Source: Gimesia fumaroli
Lineage (GTDB): Bacteria; Planctomycetota; Planctomycetia; Planctomycetales; Planctomycetaceae
Length of the DNA stretch: 64,000 bases
Assembly: GCF_007754425.1 (NCBI RefSeq)
Contig: NZ_CP037452.1
Span: forward strand, 5,245,164-5,309,163
Reading direction: 5' to 3'
Shown here: positions 1 through 8,906 of the stretch, piece after piece
How the letters are laid out: each line of letters opens with the position of its first letter
Position numbering within the stretch: the stretch's first letter is position 1
Made by a program: the position numbers and the translations under genes
The notes under the pieces: generated by a model
What the model was told of the DNA's origin: nothing
What the model saw: only the letters and a program-made list of their open reading frames with translations
The model's database searches: none

Positions 1-63
1 ATGTCCTGGAGGATGACAGAAGATAATTTAGCCGATTTAGAAGCGACTGCAGTAAAGACTTGA
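1..63 (+). CDS. Possible C-terminal end of a gene entering from the left
   Basis: Frame 1 is open from the first base of the window to a TGA at 61-63, about 20 residues, acidic near its start. A hairpin terminator follows directly, and the next gene points toward it, which is what the 3' end of a plus-strand gene would look like. The ATG at position 1 may be internal. There is too little sequence to name a product. Confidence 0.3.
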   Translation: MSWRMTEDNLADLEATAVKT

Positions 64-69
64 AACACA

Positions 70-132
70 AAAAGACAAGGGGTTGCACTCCCTGCAACAG
101 TGTGCAGGAAGTGCAACGTGGGTCCTGAGTCT
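70..132. terminator. Bidirectional hairpin terminator between convergent genes
   Basis: A 15-bp stem with one mismatch (82-96 pairs with 103-117, arms GTTGCACT..CTGCA and TGCAGG..GTGCAAC) closes a 6-nt loop. The flanks are A-rich on the left and contain TCTTTT on the right, so each strand sees a T-rich tail. It separates the frame ending at 63 from the minus-strand lipoprotein gene ending at 134. Confidence 0.65.
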
Positions 133-133
133 T

Positions 134-1273
134 TTAATACCCTGGTCCTGGTGCCATGGTTCTTGGATAAGAAACCTGACCGGGAGAGTGAACCGGGTGG
201 CTTTCTGAGTATTGGACATACTTAACAGGTTTGGGCAAACTTGGTGCTGGATTCTGTTTGACGTCCACCAGGAAGTGATCCACTGGTTTGGGTAAATTGG
301 TTTTTGACGTATTTCTGATTGTATAAGATTTCAAGCTGGCTGGTCCCCCCAATGGAATGTGAGGTGGTCCAGGTAGGCCGATTGGTGTTCCCGTCATTGG
401 CATACCCCAGGCAGGAGTTGGACCAGCACCGGCAATCGGATTGTAAGCAGGTTGTCCGGGTGCTCCCATTCCGCCCATCATTGTGGGAACAGGCACACCA
501 GAAGCGACACCAATGGAATCTCCGGGAATGGGCATCGGAGCCATGTGTGCTCCTGCATCACCATCGTAAGAAACCTGTGAAACTGTTTCGTTTGCACCAT
601 CTCCAGAAGGCATTTCCAGATCCATGTTACCCATTCTCAGTACAGCCATAATCGTACCACGACGATCAGCTTCTGCGACAGGGTCCACACCGGGATCCAG
701 ACGTGTTGAGACGAGAGTCTCTACACCGGCAATCGCCAGTTCCTGGAACTTTTCATCTGGCAGATAGATGACCTTGGTGACAAAGTTGTTGCTTTCTACC
801 TGATCCAGATCTTCCGGAGTGATCTCCAGAGGGATACTGTTATGAGATAGATAAGCGTCCGTAGTCGGGTGTGAAGGATACACCTGCAACGAAGGATACA
901 AAGCCGGAATCGCACGTCCGGGAATGTGTGACAGTTTTAACCGGTAGGTTGCCCCCTGATTAAAATTGTAACGTCCGGGTGCAGTGATCTGATTCTCGGC
1001 ATAGCCTTCAGCTACCTGCCAGCCCACCTTCATCCCTGCTGGACCCACAAAACGAATTTGTGAGGTTCGAGCAGCAAATGCACTCATTGGAGGGGGAGCC
1101 AACATCGGCAACACGCCGGGTCCCGGTCCATCTACCATAGGCCCCGGACGCTGCATCATCGCAGCCGGTGGAGCATGGTACTCACCTTTGTTAATAACCT
1201 GTTGCCCATCGGCTGCACAGCCAACGCAAACAACAACCAATGTTCCTAAAGCCAGGAAGTAGTACTTCATCAT
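134..1273 (-). CDS. Secreted proline/glycine-rich lipoprotein
   Basis: A 379-aa protein starting at tandem ATG codons (1273 or 1270) behind an AAGGGG ribosome site. The N-terminus is a hydrophobic signal ending in the lipobox-like VVVCVGC near residue 19, so a lipidated envelope protein is likely. Residues 30-65 and 245-315 are rich in Pro, Gly and Met and look disordered. The central part (about 70-215) looks folded, with alternating beta-type stretches. I recognise no enzyme motif. Low-complexity lipoproteins of this kind are common in planctomycetes, but the function is unknown. It is a single gene, divergent from the LolA-like gene at 1600. Confidence 0.8.
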   Translation of the reverse strand: MMKYYFLALGTLVVVCVGCAADGQQVINKGEYHAPPAAMMQRPGPMVDGPGPGVLPMLAPPPMSAFAARTSQIRFVGPAGMKVGWQVAEGYAENQITAPGRYNFNQGATYRLKLSHIPGRAIPALYPSLQVYPSHPTTDAYLSHNSIPLEITPEDLDQVESNNFVTKVIYLPDEKFQELAIAGVETLVSTRLDPGVDPVAEADRRGTIMAVLRMGNMDLEMPSGDGANETVSQVSYDGDAGAHMAPMPIPGDSIGVASGVPVPTMMGGMGAPGQPAYNPIAGAGPTPAWGMPMTGTPIGLPGPPHIPLGGPASLKSYTIRNTSKTNLPKPVDHFLVDVKQNPAPSLPKPVKYVQYSESHPVHSPGQVSYPRTMAPGPGY

Positions 1274-1599
1274 GACCCCTTGTTCGAATACACCACGACG
1301 AATAATGCGACTTGTTAAGTGAAGAACCGTCCATCACAAACTAAGACGTCGATCCCTGGTAATTTGGAACGGTCGACGTTCGGTTCAAAAAAGACTCAGT
1401 TTTCAGGTCGACCCCAAGCCCGAAATATCGTTAAAATACAGCGAGTCCCATATTTCAAAGATTTCATTCTGAGCTAAAACGGTCTGCTGACTGAAATACT
1501 CCAGCCAACTAGAGGCACATAGATGGCCTCATACATCTGTTTTCGGACTATTGTGGTCCGATTCTTTGGTAAATTCGTTTTTTTCCGAACAATTAGAAC
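1274..1599. promoter_or_regulatory. Divergent intergenic region
   Basis: This 326-nt non-coding stretch separates two divergent genes and must carry both promoters. A small hairpin (arms 1544-1550 and 1554-1560, CGGACTA and TGGTCCG) lies about 40 nt before the plus-strand start. I see no convincing -35/-10 pair or other feature. Confidence 0.3.
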
Positions 1600-2574
1600 A
1601 TGTTACGCATTTTAACTCTGACAATTTGTCTCCTGCTTGTGGTCGGCCTGAGCAACGTTTTCATGATTTCTTCCTGGGCTGATTCGCCACAAGCCAATAC
1701 TATAAAAGGGGATATAAAGAGTGTTCCAGACCGCCTTCTAGCCTGGGCGTCTCAAGAGCCCCAGCCCAAAAAGACCGCGGCCCCGGCAGACGAGTCGGAA
1801 AAGAATTTGAAAAAAAATCCGGCCCAGGCGAATGCATTACTTAAACGCGCACGCGAAAAACTACTGAGCTACAGCTCTATCAGAGCACAGATCACCGAAA
1901 AAGTAGAAATCGGGCCCAAACCCTTTGTGATCAGTGGCAGCTATCTGCAAGGCAAAGACCTGAAGCTTCGGCTGGAATTTCAAGTCCAGAGTCAGAAGAA
2001 AAATGATAAGCCTGTCGGGACCCTGCTAGAAATTTGTGATGGGCAGGTACTTTGGACCGAGCATAATATCAAAGGGACCTCACGAGTTACCCGTCGCGAT
2101 GTGCAGGCGATCTTGCAACAAGCCGAATTGAACCCGAAATCACAGCCAAACATGCTCGTTGCAGAACTAGGCCTGGGTGGACTTCCCGGACTGTTAGCTT
2201 CGATCCAGAAAAACATGAAATTGGAGAGTGTGTCAGAACGCAAGGTCAACGGTAAGGCCTTGACCGTCTTGAATGGGACTTGGAAAGACGAGTTTCTGGC
2301 ACAATGGAAAGGGGGAGATCCTGCTTCCCCAGTGCAGCTACCCGCCTATGTCCCCAATGGAGTCAGAATCTACCTGGATCCACAAACACTCTTTCCCAGA
2401 AGAATCGTGTACCTGAAAAAAAATAAAGAGACTCTGGAAAGCATGGTGACGCTCAACTTTACCAAAGTCACTCTCAATGCCCCCATTCCAGCAACCGAAT
2501 TTGCCTATGAGCCTCCCGATGGCGTCTTTCCGGTTGATATTACGAATCAATATCTTAAACAATTAACGCAATAA
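1600..2574 (+). CDS. Exported LolA-like outer-membrane lipoprotein carrier-fold protein
   Basis: A 324-aa protein with an N-terminal hydrophobic signal (about residues 3-27). A linker rich in Lys, Pro and Ala follows, up to about residue 75. The rest resembles the LolA/LolB-like open beta-barrel fold: a helix-rich start (ALLKRAREKLLSYSSI), then strands such as ISGSYLQGKDLKLRLEF and a C-terminal SMVTLNFTKVTLN. Planctomycetes carry many proteins of this type, which probably bind lipid or lipoprotein in the periplasm. No catalytic motif is visible. It is followed after 160 nt by a VWA gene on the same strand. Confidence 0.7.
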   Translation: MLRILTLTICLLLVVGLSNVFMISSWADSPQANTIKGDIKSVPDRLLAWASQEPQPKKTAAPADESEKNLKKNPAQANALLKRAREKLLSYSSIRAQITEKVEIGPKPFVISGSYLQGKDLKLRLEFQVQSQKKNDKPVGTLLEICDGQVLWTEHNIKGTSRVTRRDVQAILQQAELNPKSQPNMLVAELGLGGLPGLLASIQKNMKLESVSERKVNGKALTVLNGTWKDEFLAQWKGGDPASPVQLPAYVPNGVRIYLDPQTLFPRRIVYLKKNKETLESMVTLNFTKVTLNAPIPATEFAYEPPDGVFPVDITNQYLKQLTQ

Positions 2575-2735
2575 ATACGTAAATGTAGTAAGAGACTCAT
2601 TCCGTCAGTAGGAGTACGCAGTTCATCCCCAGCAGAATCACGACCCTAATCTCATTTGAAATCACAACTTAAGAAAACAAGGCATCAACCAGAGCAGTTT
2701 TATCACAGGAAACCACTCAACGGACCAGAATAACT

Positions 2736-3755
2736 ATGCCGGCAGCATTTACAGAATTAAAACAGCAGAAATCACGATGGCAGAGCAATTCTCCTCTGCA
2801 TGTGGTTCCCAGCTGGGCTGCCTCGCTTGCGATCCATTCCTTAATCCTGCTGATTCTGGTCTCCAGTCTTAATCGGTGTGATAGTGGCCAGACAGGGGGA
2901 CAGGAAGGAAATCTCCGAAGTGTCGGGATTTATGTCAAACAATCGCCTGAAGCAGAGCAAATTCAGGAATCAGAACAAGAATCTCAGGAAACCACTCCAA
3001 ACCAACTGACTCCTCAAAATCAGGTGACAGAAGTTCTGGATCAGCCCCCCGTCGACCCTCGCCTCCCGGAATTGAATTCAAAACTACTGGGAGCAGGACC
3101 AACTCAGACTCCCAGTATTCCCAATTCCCCATCCACTGATTTAACAACCGATCAGTTAATGTCTCCCAGCACAGCACTCGCCCCACCTGTAATGGGGACG
3201 GGAAATGTGAACTTTTTTGATGCAGTCGATTCCGGTAAGCGATTTGTATTTGTCCTCGACTGTTCGGGCAGTATGGCAGCACCGCAAGGAGCTCCCATTC
3301 GTAAAGCCCGCTCAGAACTGATCGCCAGCCTGGCTGGTCTTAATCATCACCAGCAGTTTCAGATCATTTTTTATAACACCAGTACCAGGGCGATGCAGCA
3401 GCGCGGCAAAGCAGCCGGATTGCTGTATGCAACTGATATCAATCGTACCCTGGCCCGTCAGTTTATCCAGAGTGTCGAACCAGATGGAGGCACGGATCAC
3501 CTCCCGGCACTAAAGAGAGCTTTAAGTTTTCAACCGGATGTCATATTCTTTCTGACAGATGCCAAGCATCCTCAGTTATCCAGTGCGGATTTGAATGAAA
3601 TTCGTGTTCGCAATGGTGGTAAAGCCAAGATTCACTGTATTGAGTTCGGAGAAGGTTTCCCCGTCAAAGAAGGAAATTCACTCGACAAGCTCGCTCGACA
3701 GAACCGCGGCAGCTACCGTTATTATAATGTCCGCAAGTTTATCAAGAACCGTTAA
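2736..3755 (+). CDS. Membrane-anchored von Willebrand factor A domain protein
   Basis: A 339-aa protein. A single membrane segment (about residues 25-45, SWAASLAIHSLILLILVSS) is followed by a low-complexity Gln/Glu/Pro linker up to about 155. A VWA domain fills the C-terminus. The metal-ion-dependent adhesion site is intact: DCSGSM starts at Asp175, with a later DGGTDH segment and an FFLTDA strand. The VWA domain is probably periplasmic and binds a partner protein through a divalent metal. The gene sits just upstream of lspA on the same strand, but nothing links the two functionally. Confidence 0.8.
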   Translation: MPAAFTELKQQKSRWQSNSPLHVVPSWAASLAIHSLILLILVSSLNRCDSGQTGGQEGNLRSVGIYVKQSPEAEQIQESEQESQETTPNQLTPQNQVTEVLDQPPVDPRLPELNSKLLGAGPTQTPSIPNSPSTDLTTDQLMSPSTALAPPVMGTGNVNFFDAVDSGKRFVFVLDCSGSMAAPQGAPIRKARSELIASLAGLNHHQQFQIIFYNTSTRAMQQRGKAAGLLYATDINRTLARQFIQSVEPDGGTDHLPALKRALSFQPDVIFFLTDAKHPQLSSADLNEIRVRNGGKAKIHCIEFGEGFPVKEGNSLDKLARQNRGSYRYYNVRKFIKNR

Positions 3756-3821
3756 TTGTTTTTACAATTTTGACAAATTCAGCCCAAATCAAATTCACTC
3801 CCCCCAGAAAGTCGATCATTC

Positions 3822-4385
3822 ATGTCTGTGACGGTATCCAAAGCGACTCGCTATACCTTACTGATAGCCTGTTTGCTGTTTTGTGTCGGCTGTGATCAAT
3901 ACACCAAAAAGATCGCCTTTGAAAAACTCAAATCTGAGCCGGCCATAACCTATTTCAATAATACGCTACGCATGGAATATGCTGAAAACACAGGGGCTTT
4001 TCTCAGTGTCGGTAGCCGTCTTTCGAAACCAGTCCGATTTTTTCTGCTGGTAATTGCGAACGCAGCCTTCTTAATCATAGTCAGCGGTATGTTAATCTTT
4101 CGCTGGCAGATGCCACTGATTCAATTCATTGCACTTTCTCTGCTACTCGCTGGTGGGATTGGTAATTTAATTGATCGCGTTTTTCTGAATGGAATCGTGA
4201 TTGACTTTCTGAACATCGGCTTCGGCCCGTTACGCACGGGAATTTTTAATGTGGCTGACATGGCCATCACAGGGGGCGCCCTGCTGATGTTGGTATCGTG
4301 GTTATTTACAAAAGATCAAAACGCGAAAGGCAACCAGGTTGAATCGTCCTCGACTGAGCAGGTTACCCCCTCTACAACGGAGTAA
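3822..4385 (+). CDS. lspA: Lipoprotein signal peptidase (signal peptidase II)
   Basis: A 187-aa integral membrane aspartyl protease that cleaves signal peptides from diacylglyceryl-modified prolipoproteins. Family landmarks are present in order: the D-Q-Y-T-K segment near residue 25, NTGAFLS near 58, and the two catalytic-aspartate motifs GNLIDRV and FNVADMAI in the last third. Four hydrophobic segments fit the usual topology. A 25-residue polar tail beyond the last membrane span is longer than in E. coli LspA. Many lipoproteins are expected in this genome, so the role is standard. It is followed 28 nt later by a TPR gene, possibly co-transcribed. Confidence 0.95.
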   Translation: MSVTVSKATRYTLLIACLLFCVGCDQYTKKIAFEKLKSEPAITYFNNTLRMEYAENTGAFLSVGSRLSKPVRFFLLVIANAAFLIIVSGMLIFRWQMPLIQFIALSLLLAGGIGNLIDRVFLNGIVIDFLNIGFGPLRTGIFNVADMAITGGALLMLVSWLFTKDQNAKGNQVESSSTEQVTPSTTE

Positions 4386-4413
4386 TCCATTCGGCTGACT
4401 TCGAAAGAAAATT

Positions 4414-5472
4414 ATGAGAACTTTTGCTCTCGCCATCTCGATCACTGTTTTTCTATTACCCAAAACAGTCCCCACCTGTGCCCAGGATAAGATCGAAGTT
4501 CGCCCTGATCATCACGTCGGCCAGGCAACGCTCCCCTGCACGATTCTGGATTTCACGCAATCAAACATTAAAGTCAAGCTGCTTCCCAGCGGTTTTGTGC
4601 GCACATATCCCAGCTCACAAATCGTCAAAGTCCATACTCCACAAACGGAGCAACATCAACAGGGGCTGGAACAACTACAAAATGGGGAATATGAAAAGGC
4701 AATCGACTCGTTTACTGAATCGCTAAATATTGAAAATCGGTCTTGGGTACGGCGTGAAATCCTGGCCTTGATGGTCAAAGCTGCGTTAGGTCAGGGCGAT
4801 GACCTGAAGGCAGCGTTGCGGTTTCAGATCATGGTGGAAAGTGAGCCGGACTCGCGTTCTTTCGACCTGATTCCTCTGGACTGGTCCATCAAAGAAACAC
4901 TTTCTCCGGCCCGTAGTGCCGCGCGGGGGTGGCTGACAGACAAGAGCGAACTCAAACAATTAATGGGGGCAAGTATTCTACTGACTGCTCCAGATTATCA
5001 GGCGCAGGCTGAAGCCGCGATGAGATCACTGGCAACCAGTACGAACATCAACATCCAGCAATTAGCACGAACTCAACTCTGGCGTCTCCGTTTAAGAGAA
5101 GGCGATGTCAGTCATAGAGAACTGCAGCGCTGGGAACGAAATCTTTATCAGGTTCCGGAGCACTTGCGTGCCGGTCCTTATTTTCTATTGGGCACCGGTT
5201 ATGCCATGCTGGAACGTCACGGTCAGGCTGCTGCTTCGTTTCTCTGGATTCCCTTAGCCTATGATTCCAATCAACAGTTATCTGCTCAGGCAAATCTGAA
5301 AGCGGCGGACTCGTTACTGGCTCTAGGTCAAACAGCCAATGCCCTGCGTCTATACCAGGAAACCGTTGCCCGCTTTCCAAAATCCGCTTCAAAACAAATC
5401 GCACAACAGATGGTGAATCAACTCCTAAAACCCAATACATCCAACAACAGTCCCACGACTGTCCCCAATTGA
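4414..5472 (+). CDS. Exported TPR-repeat protein
   Basis: A 352-aa protein with a signal peptide (residues 1-23, ending near TCAQ). A short beta-rich stretch up to about residue 75 may bind a partner. Tetratricopeptide-like helices follow, clearest at 80-105 (HQQGLEQLQNGEYEKAID) and again at 265-335. It lies directly before the TolQ/ExbB-ExbD genes, with 34 nt to the likely ATG of the next gene. TPR proteins often accompany such energy-transducing complexes, so a scaffold role for that complex is inferred. It is probably periplasmic. Confidence 0.75.
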   Translation: MRTFALAISITVFLLPKTVPTCAQDKIEVRPDHHVGQATLPCTILDFTQSNIKVKLLPSGFVRTYPSSQIVKVHTPQTEQHQQGLEQLQNGEYEKAIDSFTESLNIENRSWVRREILALMVKAALGQGDDLKAALRFQIMVESEPDSRSFDLIPLDWSIKETLSPARSAARGWLTDKSELKQLMGASILLTAPDYQAQAEAAMRSLATSTNINIQQLARTQLWRLRLREGDVSHRELQRWERNLYQVPEHLRAGPYFLLGTGYAMLERHGQAAASFLWIPLAYDSNQQLSAQANLKAADSLLALGQTANALRLYQETVARFPKSASKQIAQQMVNQLLKPNTSNNSPTTVPN

Positions 5473-5506
5473 TTTGAATCATACAAGTCTGGAAAAGAAG
5501 AATTTG

Positions 5507-6370
5507 ATGGATCGAAGTAAGCCTTTTTTAAAATTTGCCTGTTTGAGCCTTGTCTGTTTCTGCATCAGTCTGGCAACCCCTACCCTCTGTTCAGCCGCCG
5601 ATGCCCCTGCGGACGCTGAAAGTGCAGGTGCCGCAAAAATTGATCTCCGCCAACTGGTTGATGATGCTGGCGCAATTGGAATTATTATTGCCGTGCTGAG
5701 TGTGGCAATGGTTGCGCTGATTGTCGAACACATCATCAGCATCCGCAGCAATGCTCTCATGCCACCCGGGCTGGCTGAAGAAGTACACGGATTAATTACC
5801 CAACAACAGTACCGCAGTGCCGACTCGGTCTGTAAGTCCAATCCCAGCTTTTTAGCTTATGTGCTCTCAGCTGGTTTAGCGGAAGTACAGATGGGTTATG
5901 GTGCGGTTGAGAAAGCGATGGAAGATGCTGCCATGCAGCAGTCAGCGCGTTTGAATCGCAAGATTGAATATCTCTCAGTAATTGGAACCCTGTCTCCCAT
6001 GCTAGGTCTACTGGGAACCGTCTGGGGGATGATTCTGGCATTCTCTGAATTCACCGCCAAAGCAAATCCGGATGTCGCAGAACTCGCCCCCGGTATTTCT
6101 AAAGCATTGATCACGACGCTGTTCGGCTTAAGTGTAACCGTACCGGCTCTTGCCAGCTTTGCCTTCTTTCGAAACCGGATTGACGAACTCGTTGCACAGT
6201 CATCTTTACTAGCAGAACATGTGTTTGCTGACTTCAAACGCAGTGTGGCTTTTCCTGGTAAACAGCCCGGAAAACCTCCTCGCAAACGACCGGAAGATGA
6301 ACCGGCACAACGAATCGCGTCCCAGCAGGCAGCGCGTCCGACACATCCCCCCGGAGGACAGGAAACGTGA
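5507..6370 (+). CDS. TolQ/ExbB/MotA-family proton channel protein
   Basis: A 287-aa protein if started at ATG 5507 (GGAAAAGAAG just upstream); an in-frame TTG at 5474 is less likely. It has a cleavable-looking signal (about 1-33), then a first membrane span near 55-80 (IGIIIAVLSVAMVALIVEHI). Two later spans carry the family signature GTLSPMLGLLGTVWGMI and the TTLFGLSVTVPALA segment. These proteins form the pentameric proton channel that powers TonB, Tol or related systems across the periplasm. The C-terminal tail is rich in Lys, Arg and Pro. The stop overlaps the GTG start of the following ExbD gene by 4 nt, indicating translational coupling. Confidence 0.92.
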   Translation: MDRSKPFLKFACLSLVCFCISLATPTLCSAADAPADAESAGAAKIDLRQLVDDAGAIGIIIAVLSVAMVALIVEHIISIRSNALMPPGLAEEVHGLITQQQYRSADSVCKSNPSFLAYVLSAGLAEVQMGYGAVEKAMEDAAMQQSARLNRKIEYLSVIGTLSPMLGLLGTVWGMILAFSEFTAKANPDVAELAPGISKALITTLFGLSVTVPALASFAFFRNRIDELVAQSSLLAEHVFADFKRSVAFPGKQPGKPPRKRPEDEPAQRIASQQAARPTHPPGGQET

Positions 6371-6783
6371 AAATCCCAACCCGTGTCCGTCAGCAGGGAA
6401 TCCGCTTTAACATTACCCCTTTAATTGACATTGTGTTTCTGCTAATCGTTTTCTTTCTGGCAGCCACTCATCTGACTCAGAATGAAAAACTGGAAGCCGT
6501 TGAGCTTCCGCTAGCATCACAGCATGAAAGCGAACCGGAAGAAACACCGCGGCGGATGATCATCACGATCACCTTAGATAAAAAACTGCACCTGCGCGGC
6601 AAAGAAATCTCGGCTGAAGAACTGGACGCGCAACTTCTGTCTATTGATGACACGAAGCGAAAAGAAACGGAAATTCGCATTCGCGGGGATCAACGGATTC
6701 CGTATCAGATCGTCGAACGCGTGCTCATCAGCTGTGCCCGTGCGGGGATTTCCAATGTTCAATTTGCCGTCCTGAACGAGTAA
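6367..6783 (+). CDS. exbD: ExbD/TolR-family biopolymer transport protein (first copy)
   Basis: A 138-aa protein starting at GTG 6367, overlapping the TolQ-like stop as GTGA. It has a single N-terminal membrane helix with the family signature FNITPLIDIVFLLIVFF, whose Asp (near residue 20) is the expected proton-carrying residue. A compact periplasmic domain follows. Together with TolQ/ExbB it should form the stator that converts proton motive force into movement of an envelope protein. The copy is complete. A second ExbD follows 12 nt later, so the complex may use a heterodimer. Confidence 0.92.
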   Translation: MKIPTRVRQQGIRFNITPLIDIVFLLIVFFLAATHLTQNEKLEAVELPLASQHESEPEETPRRMIITITLDKKLHLRGKEISAEELDAQLLSIDDTKRKETEIRIRGDQRIPYQIVERVLISCARAGISNVQFAVLNE

Positions 6784-6794
6784 GCCTGTCTGTT

Positions 6795-7277
6795 ATGAAA
6801 ATCCCTTCGCACCATAATACACGACACGACATTCAGGATCAGGCGACCATGACGCCGATGATCGACGTGGTGTTTCTATTGTTAATCTTCTTTATCAGTG
6901 CCTCGGCGAATCAGATTCGGGAGTTTTTGCTCCCTACAGAACTGGCAACCGGCAGTATTGAATCAACGGAAACTATTCCACAGGAGCAGCCTTTAGGGGA
7001 AGTCTGGCTAAAATTGAAACGGCAAGATAACCAGACCATTGTAGAATTGAATGAGCGCGAGTATGCTCAGTTTGAACAATTAAAACAGACTTTGACCGAA
7101 CTGGCAGAACTGGCTCCGGAGATTCCTGTGATTCTGGATATCAATGAGGATGTCCCGCTGGGTGAAATGATTCGCACCTACGATACCTGCCTGGCTGCCG
7201 GATTCAATTCCATTAATTTTGCCACCGACGTAAGCAAGATCACTCCCCAAAAGAAATCAATCACGTCCCAAAACTGA
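6795..7277 (+). CDS. exbD: ExbD/TolR-family biopolymer transport protein (second copy)
   Basis: A 160-aa protein with the ExbD architecture: a short polar N-terminus, the membrane motif MTPMIDVVFLLLIFF (proton-relay Asp near residue 24), then a periplasmic domain with a long polar C-terminus. It is clearly paralogous to the preceding gene but divergent, which is common in planctomycetes that encode paired ExbD subunits. It lies 11 nt before tatD, so the whole 4.4-8.1 kb block is probably one transcript. No TonB-like or Pal-like partner is present here. Confidence 0.9.
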   Translation: MKIPSHHNTRHDIQDQATMTPMIDVVFLLLIFFISASANQIREFLLPTELATGSIESTETIPQEQPLGEVWLKLKRQDNQTIVELNEREYAQFEQLKQTLTELAELAPEIPVILDINEDVPLGEMIRTYDTCLAAGFNSINFATDVSKITPQKKSITSQN

Positions 7278-7288
7278 ACTCACTTACG

Positions 7289-8062
7289 ATGAAATTATTT
7301 GATACTCACGCCCACCTTGATGAAGAAGCCTTTCATCCTGACCGTCCTGAAACCGTGCAACGTGCGATTGATGAAGGAGTCGAAACCATCCTAACCATCG
7401 GCACTACAGCCGATAGCAGCCAGCGCGCCGTTGACCTCGCGGCGACCTTTCCCAATGTTTACGCAGTCGTTGGGATTCAACCTAACTATATCGCACAAAT
7501 GAAACCCGGCGACTGGGAACGAATTGAAGCACTTTCGACTACTGACAAAGTCGTAGGAATTGGTGAAACGGGCCTGGATTGCTACTGGGATTATGCGCCT
7601 ATCGAATTACAACGTGAATACTTCAGCAAGCATATCCATCTCTCGCAAAAACTGGACCTGCCTTTTGTCATTCACTGTCGTGAAGCAGAAGCTGATGTGG
7701 TCGAGTTATTAAAGCAGGAGGCAAAGAACGCTCCCCTCAAAGGGCTTATGCACTCGTTTTGCGGAAGCCCGGAAACCGCCGCTGCCTGTCTGGAACTGGG
7801 GCTGCATATCTCTTTTGCCGGCATGTTAACCTTCAAGAAAAATGATGAACTGCGCGAAACGGCCCGTCAGATTCCGTTGGATCGACTACTAGTGGAAACA
7901 GATGCCCCATATCTGGCACCTGTTCCCATGCGAGGCAAGAGAAATGAACCGGCGTTTGTAAAGCACACTTGTGCCTGCCTGGCAGAACTCCACAACAAAA
8001 CGGCCGAAGAGATGGCAGAAATCACAACGGCGAACGCGAAATCGCTCTTCAAAATCAACTAG
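7289..8062 (+). CDS. tatD: TatD-family metal-dependent hydrolase / DNase
   Basis: A 257-aa TIM-barrel amidohydrolase of the TatD family, which includes 3'-5' exonucleases and other metal-dependent hydrolases. Metal-binding and family motifs are intact and in order: DTHAHLDE at the N-terminus, GIGETGLD near residue 92, VIHCREA near 130, MHSFCGS near 154 and VETDAPYLAP near 205. Length is normal. It follows the ExbD genes at 11 nt. It was placed in the housekeeping group because DNA quality control or twin-arginine association has been proposed for homologues. Confidence 0.93.
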   Translation: MKLFDTHAHLDEEAFHPDRPETVQRAIDEGVETILTIGTTADSSQRAVDLAATFPNVYAVVGIQPNYIAQMKPGDWERIEALSTTDKVVGIGETGLDCYWDYAPIELQREYFSKHIHLSQKLDLPFVIHCREAEADVVELLKQEAKNAPLKGLMHSFCGSPETAAACLELGLHISFAGMLTFKKNDELRETARQIPLDRLLVETDAPYLAPVPMRGKRNEPAFVKHTCACLAELHNKTAEEMAEITTANAKSLFKIN

Positions 8063-8064
8063 AT

Positions 8065-8154
8065 CGCATCACATTTTACCATAGCGTGCCTCAATCTTAT
8101 ATACTCGGTCCAAACAGCCTTGGAGACGCAACAGTAAAACTGGACACAGGCTAG
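8065..8154 (+). repeat. 90-bp direct repeat, copy 1
   Basis: This block begins directly after tatD and shares, with the block at 8363-8452, the segments ACCATAG, TGGAGACGC and the identical end CTGGACACAGGCTAG. Both copies are exactly 90 bp. Copy 1 is followed by an ATG opening a 30-codon frame (8155-8247) that I do not consider a gene. It may be a duplicated promoter or leader, or a small repeat element. Confidence 0.6.
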
Positions 8155-8362
8155 ATGTCAGCCTCGTCATTTTTTTTGAGTCTGACCTCAAGAAACGTCA
8201 GCCCCCCTGATTTCGCCTGGATTTACTCCGAGCTGATTCTTTCGTAATCTGCATTTATTCCGAGAGGATACTTTCATTTTTATCTAATCCTGCTATTGTT
8301 ACATTTAGTTGAGTCATAGACATAACTTGCGTCAATTGAACCCACAGCAGGTATTACTAAAG

Positions 8363-8452
8363 CGCGTCTCATTTAACCATAGTATCTCTCATGTTAATTG
8401 ACTTGATCCGCATGGCTGTGGAGACGCTGTAATAAACCTGGACACAGGCTAG
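8363..8452 (+). repeat. 90-bp direct repeat, copy 2, leader of the 8454 gene
   Basis: This is the second copy of the 8065-8154 block, ending in the same CTGGACACAGGCTAG two bases before the ATG of the gene at 8454. The position suggests that the repeat contributes a promoter or 5' leader for the operon starting there. The 208 nt between the copies (8155-8362) contain no gene I can support. Confidence 0.6.
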
Positions 8453-8453
8453 G

Positions 8454-8855
8454 ATGGTAATGATCAAACAGTGGCTTGCGCACGCCTTCGCGGTAGAACG
8501 CCCGGAAGATTTTGTTCCGACAGCAGAGCAACAACAGATTGCTGACCGCATCTGCCGGGAAGTGATTCGGCGGGATATGGTCACGCTGGCGATCCTCTCA
8601 TTGGAAACCTGCCGCCCCTTAAATTATATCGGCTCACAGGCGATTCATTTTTTTGCTCCCTTCCTGTCATTCCTGGTCGATCCCAAAGCACAAAAAACCT
8701 TCGCAGAATTTCTTGAAAAGCGAGGCTCCATTGAATGGTTGTGTCAGCGTCTGGAGACTTTGAGTTCCCCACAGATTGACTCTGAAATATCCTCCCTGAA
8801 TATGGATCAATCTCTGGTCCACTCTGAAATCATTGTCAAACAGGATGATTCCTGA
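8454..8855 (+). CDS. Conserved hypothetical protein, first gene of the GlmL-like operon
   Basis: A 133-aa predicted soluble, mostly helical protein. No signal or membrane span is visible. The start ATG 8454 lies two bases after the direct repeat and has no clear ribosome site; ATG 8460 is an alternative. The middle contains FFAPFLSFLVDPKAQKTF and a following charged helix; the last 25 residues are polar. I do not recognise a family. It sits 51 nt before the GlmL-like ATPase gene on the same strand, so it may belong to that complex. Confidence 0.7.
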   Translation: MVMIKQWLAHAFAVERPEDFVPTAEQQQIADRICREVIRRDMVTLAILSLETCRPLNYIGSQAIHFFAPFLSFLVDPKAQKTFAEFLEKRGSIEWLCQRLETLSSPQIDSEISSLNMDQSLVHSEIIVKQDDS

Positions 8856-8906
8856 CGTAGATCAATCAACCCGAATCGTGCCCGACCCGCTTTCATATTT
8901 ACACGG

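Noticed and set aside
319..651. Plus-strand frame inside the first lipoprotein gene
   Set aside because: Antisense shadow of the Pro/Gly-rich coding region.
8155..8247. 30-codon ORF after repeat copy 1
   Set aside because: No ribosome site, no counterpart after copy 2, and low-complexity start.
8063..8453. Cobalamin riboswitch before the GlmL-like gene
   Set aside because: The B12-box type consensus and its surrounding helices are not visible; only the 90-bp repeats are.
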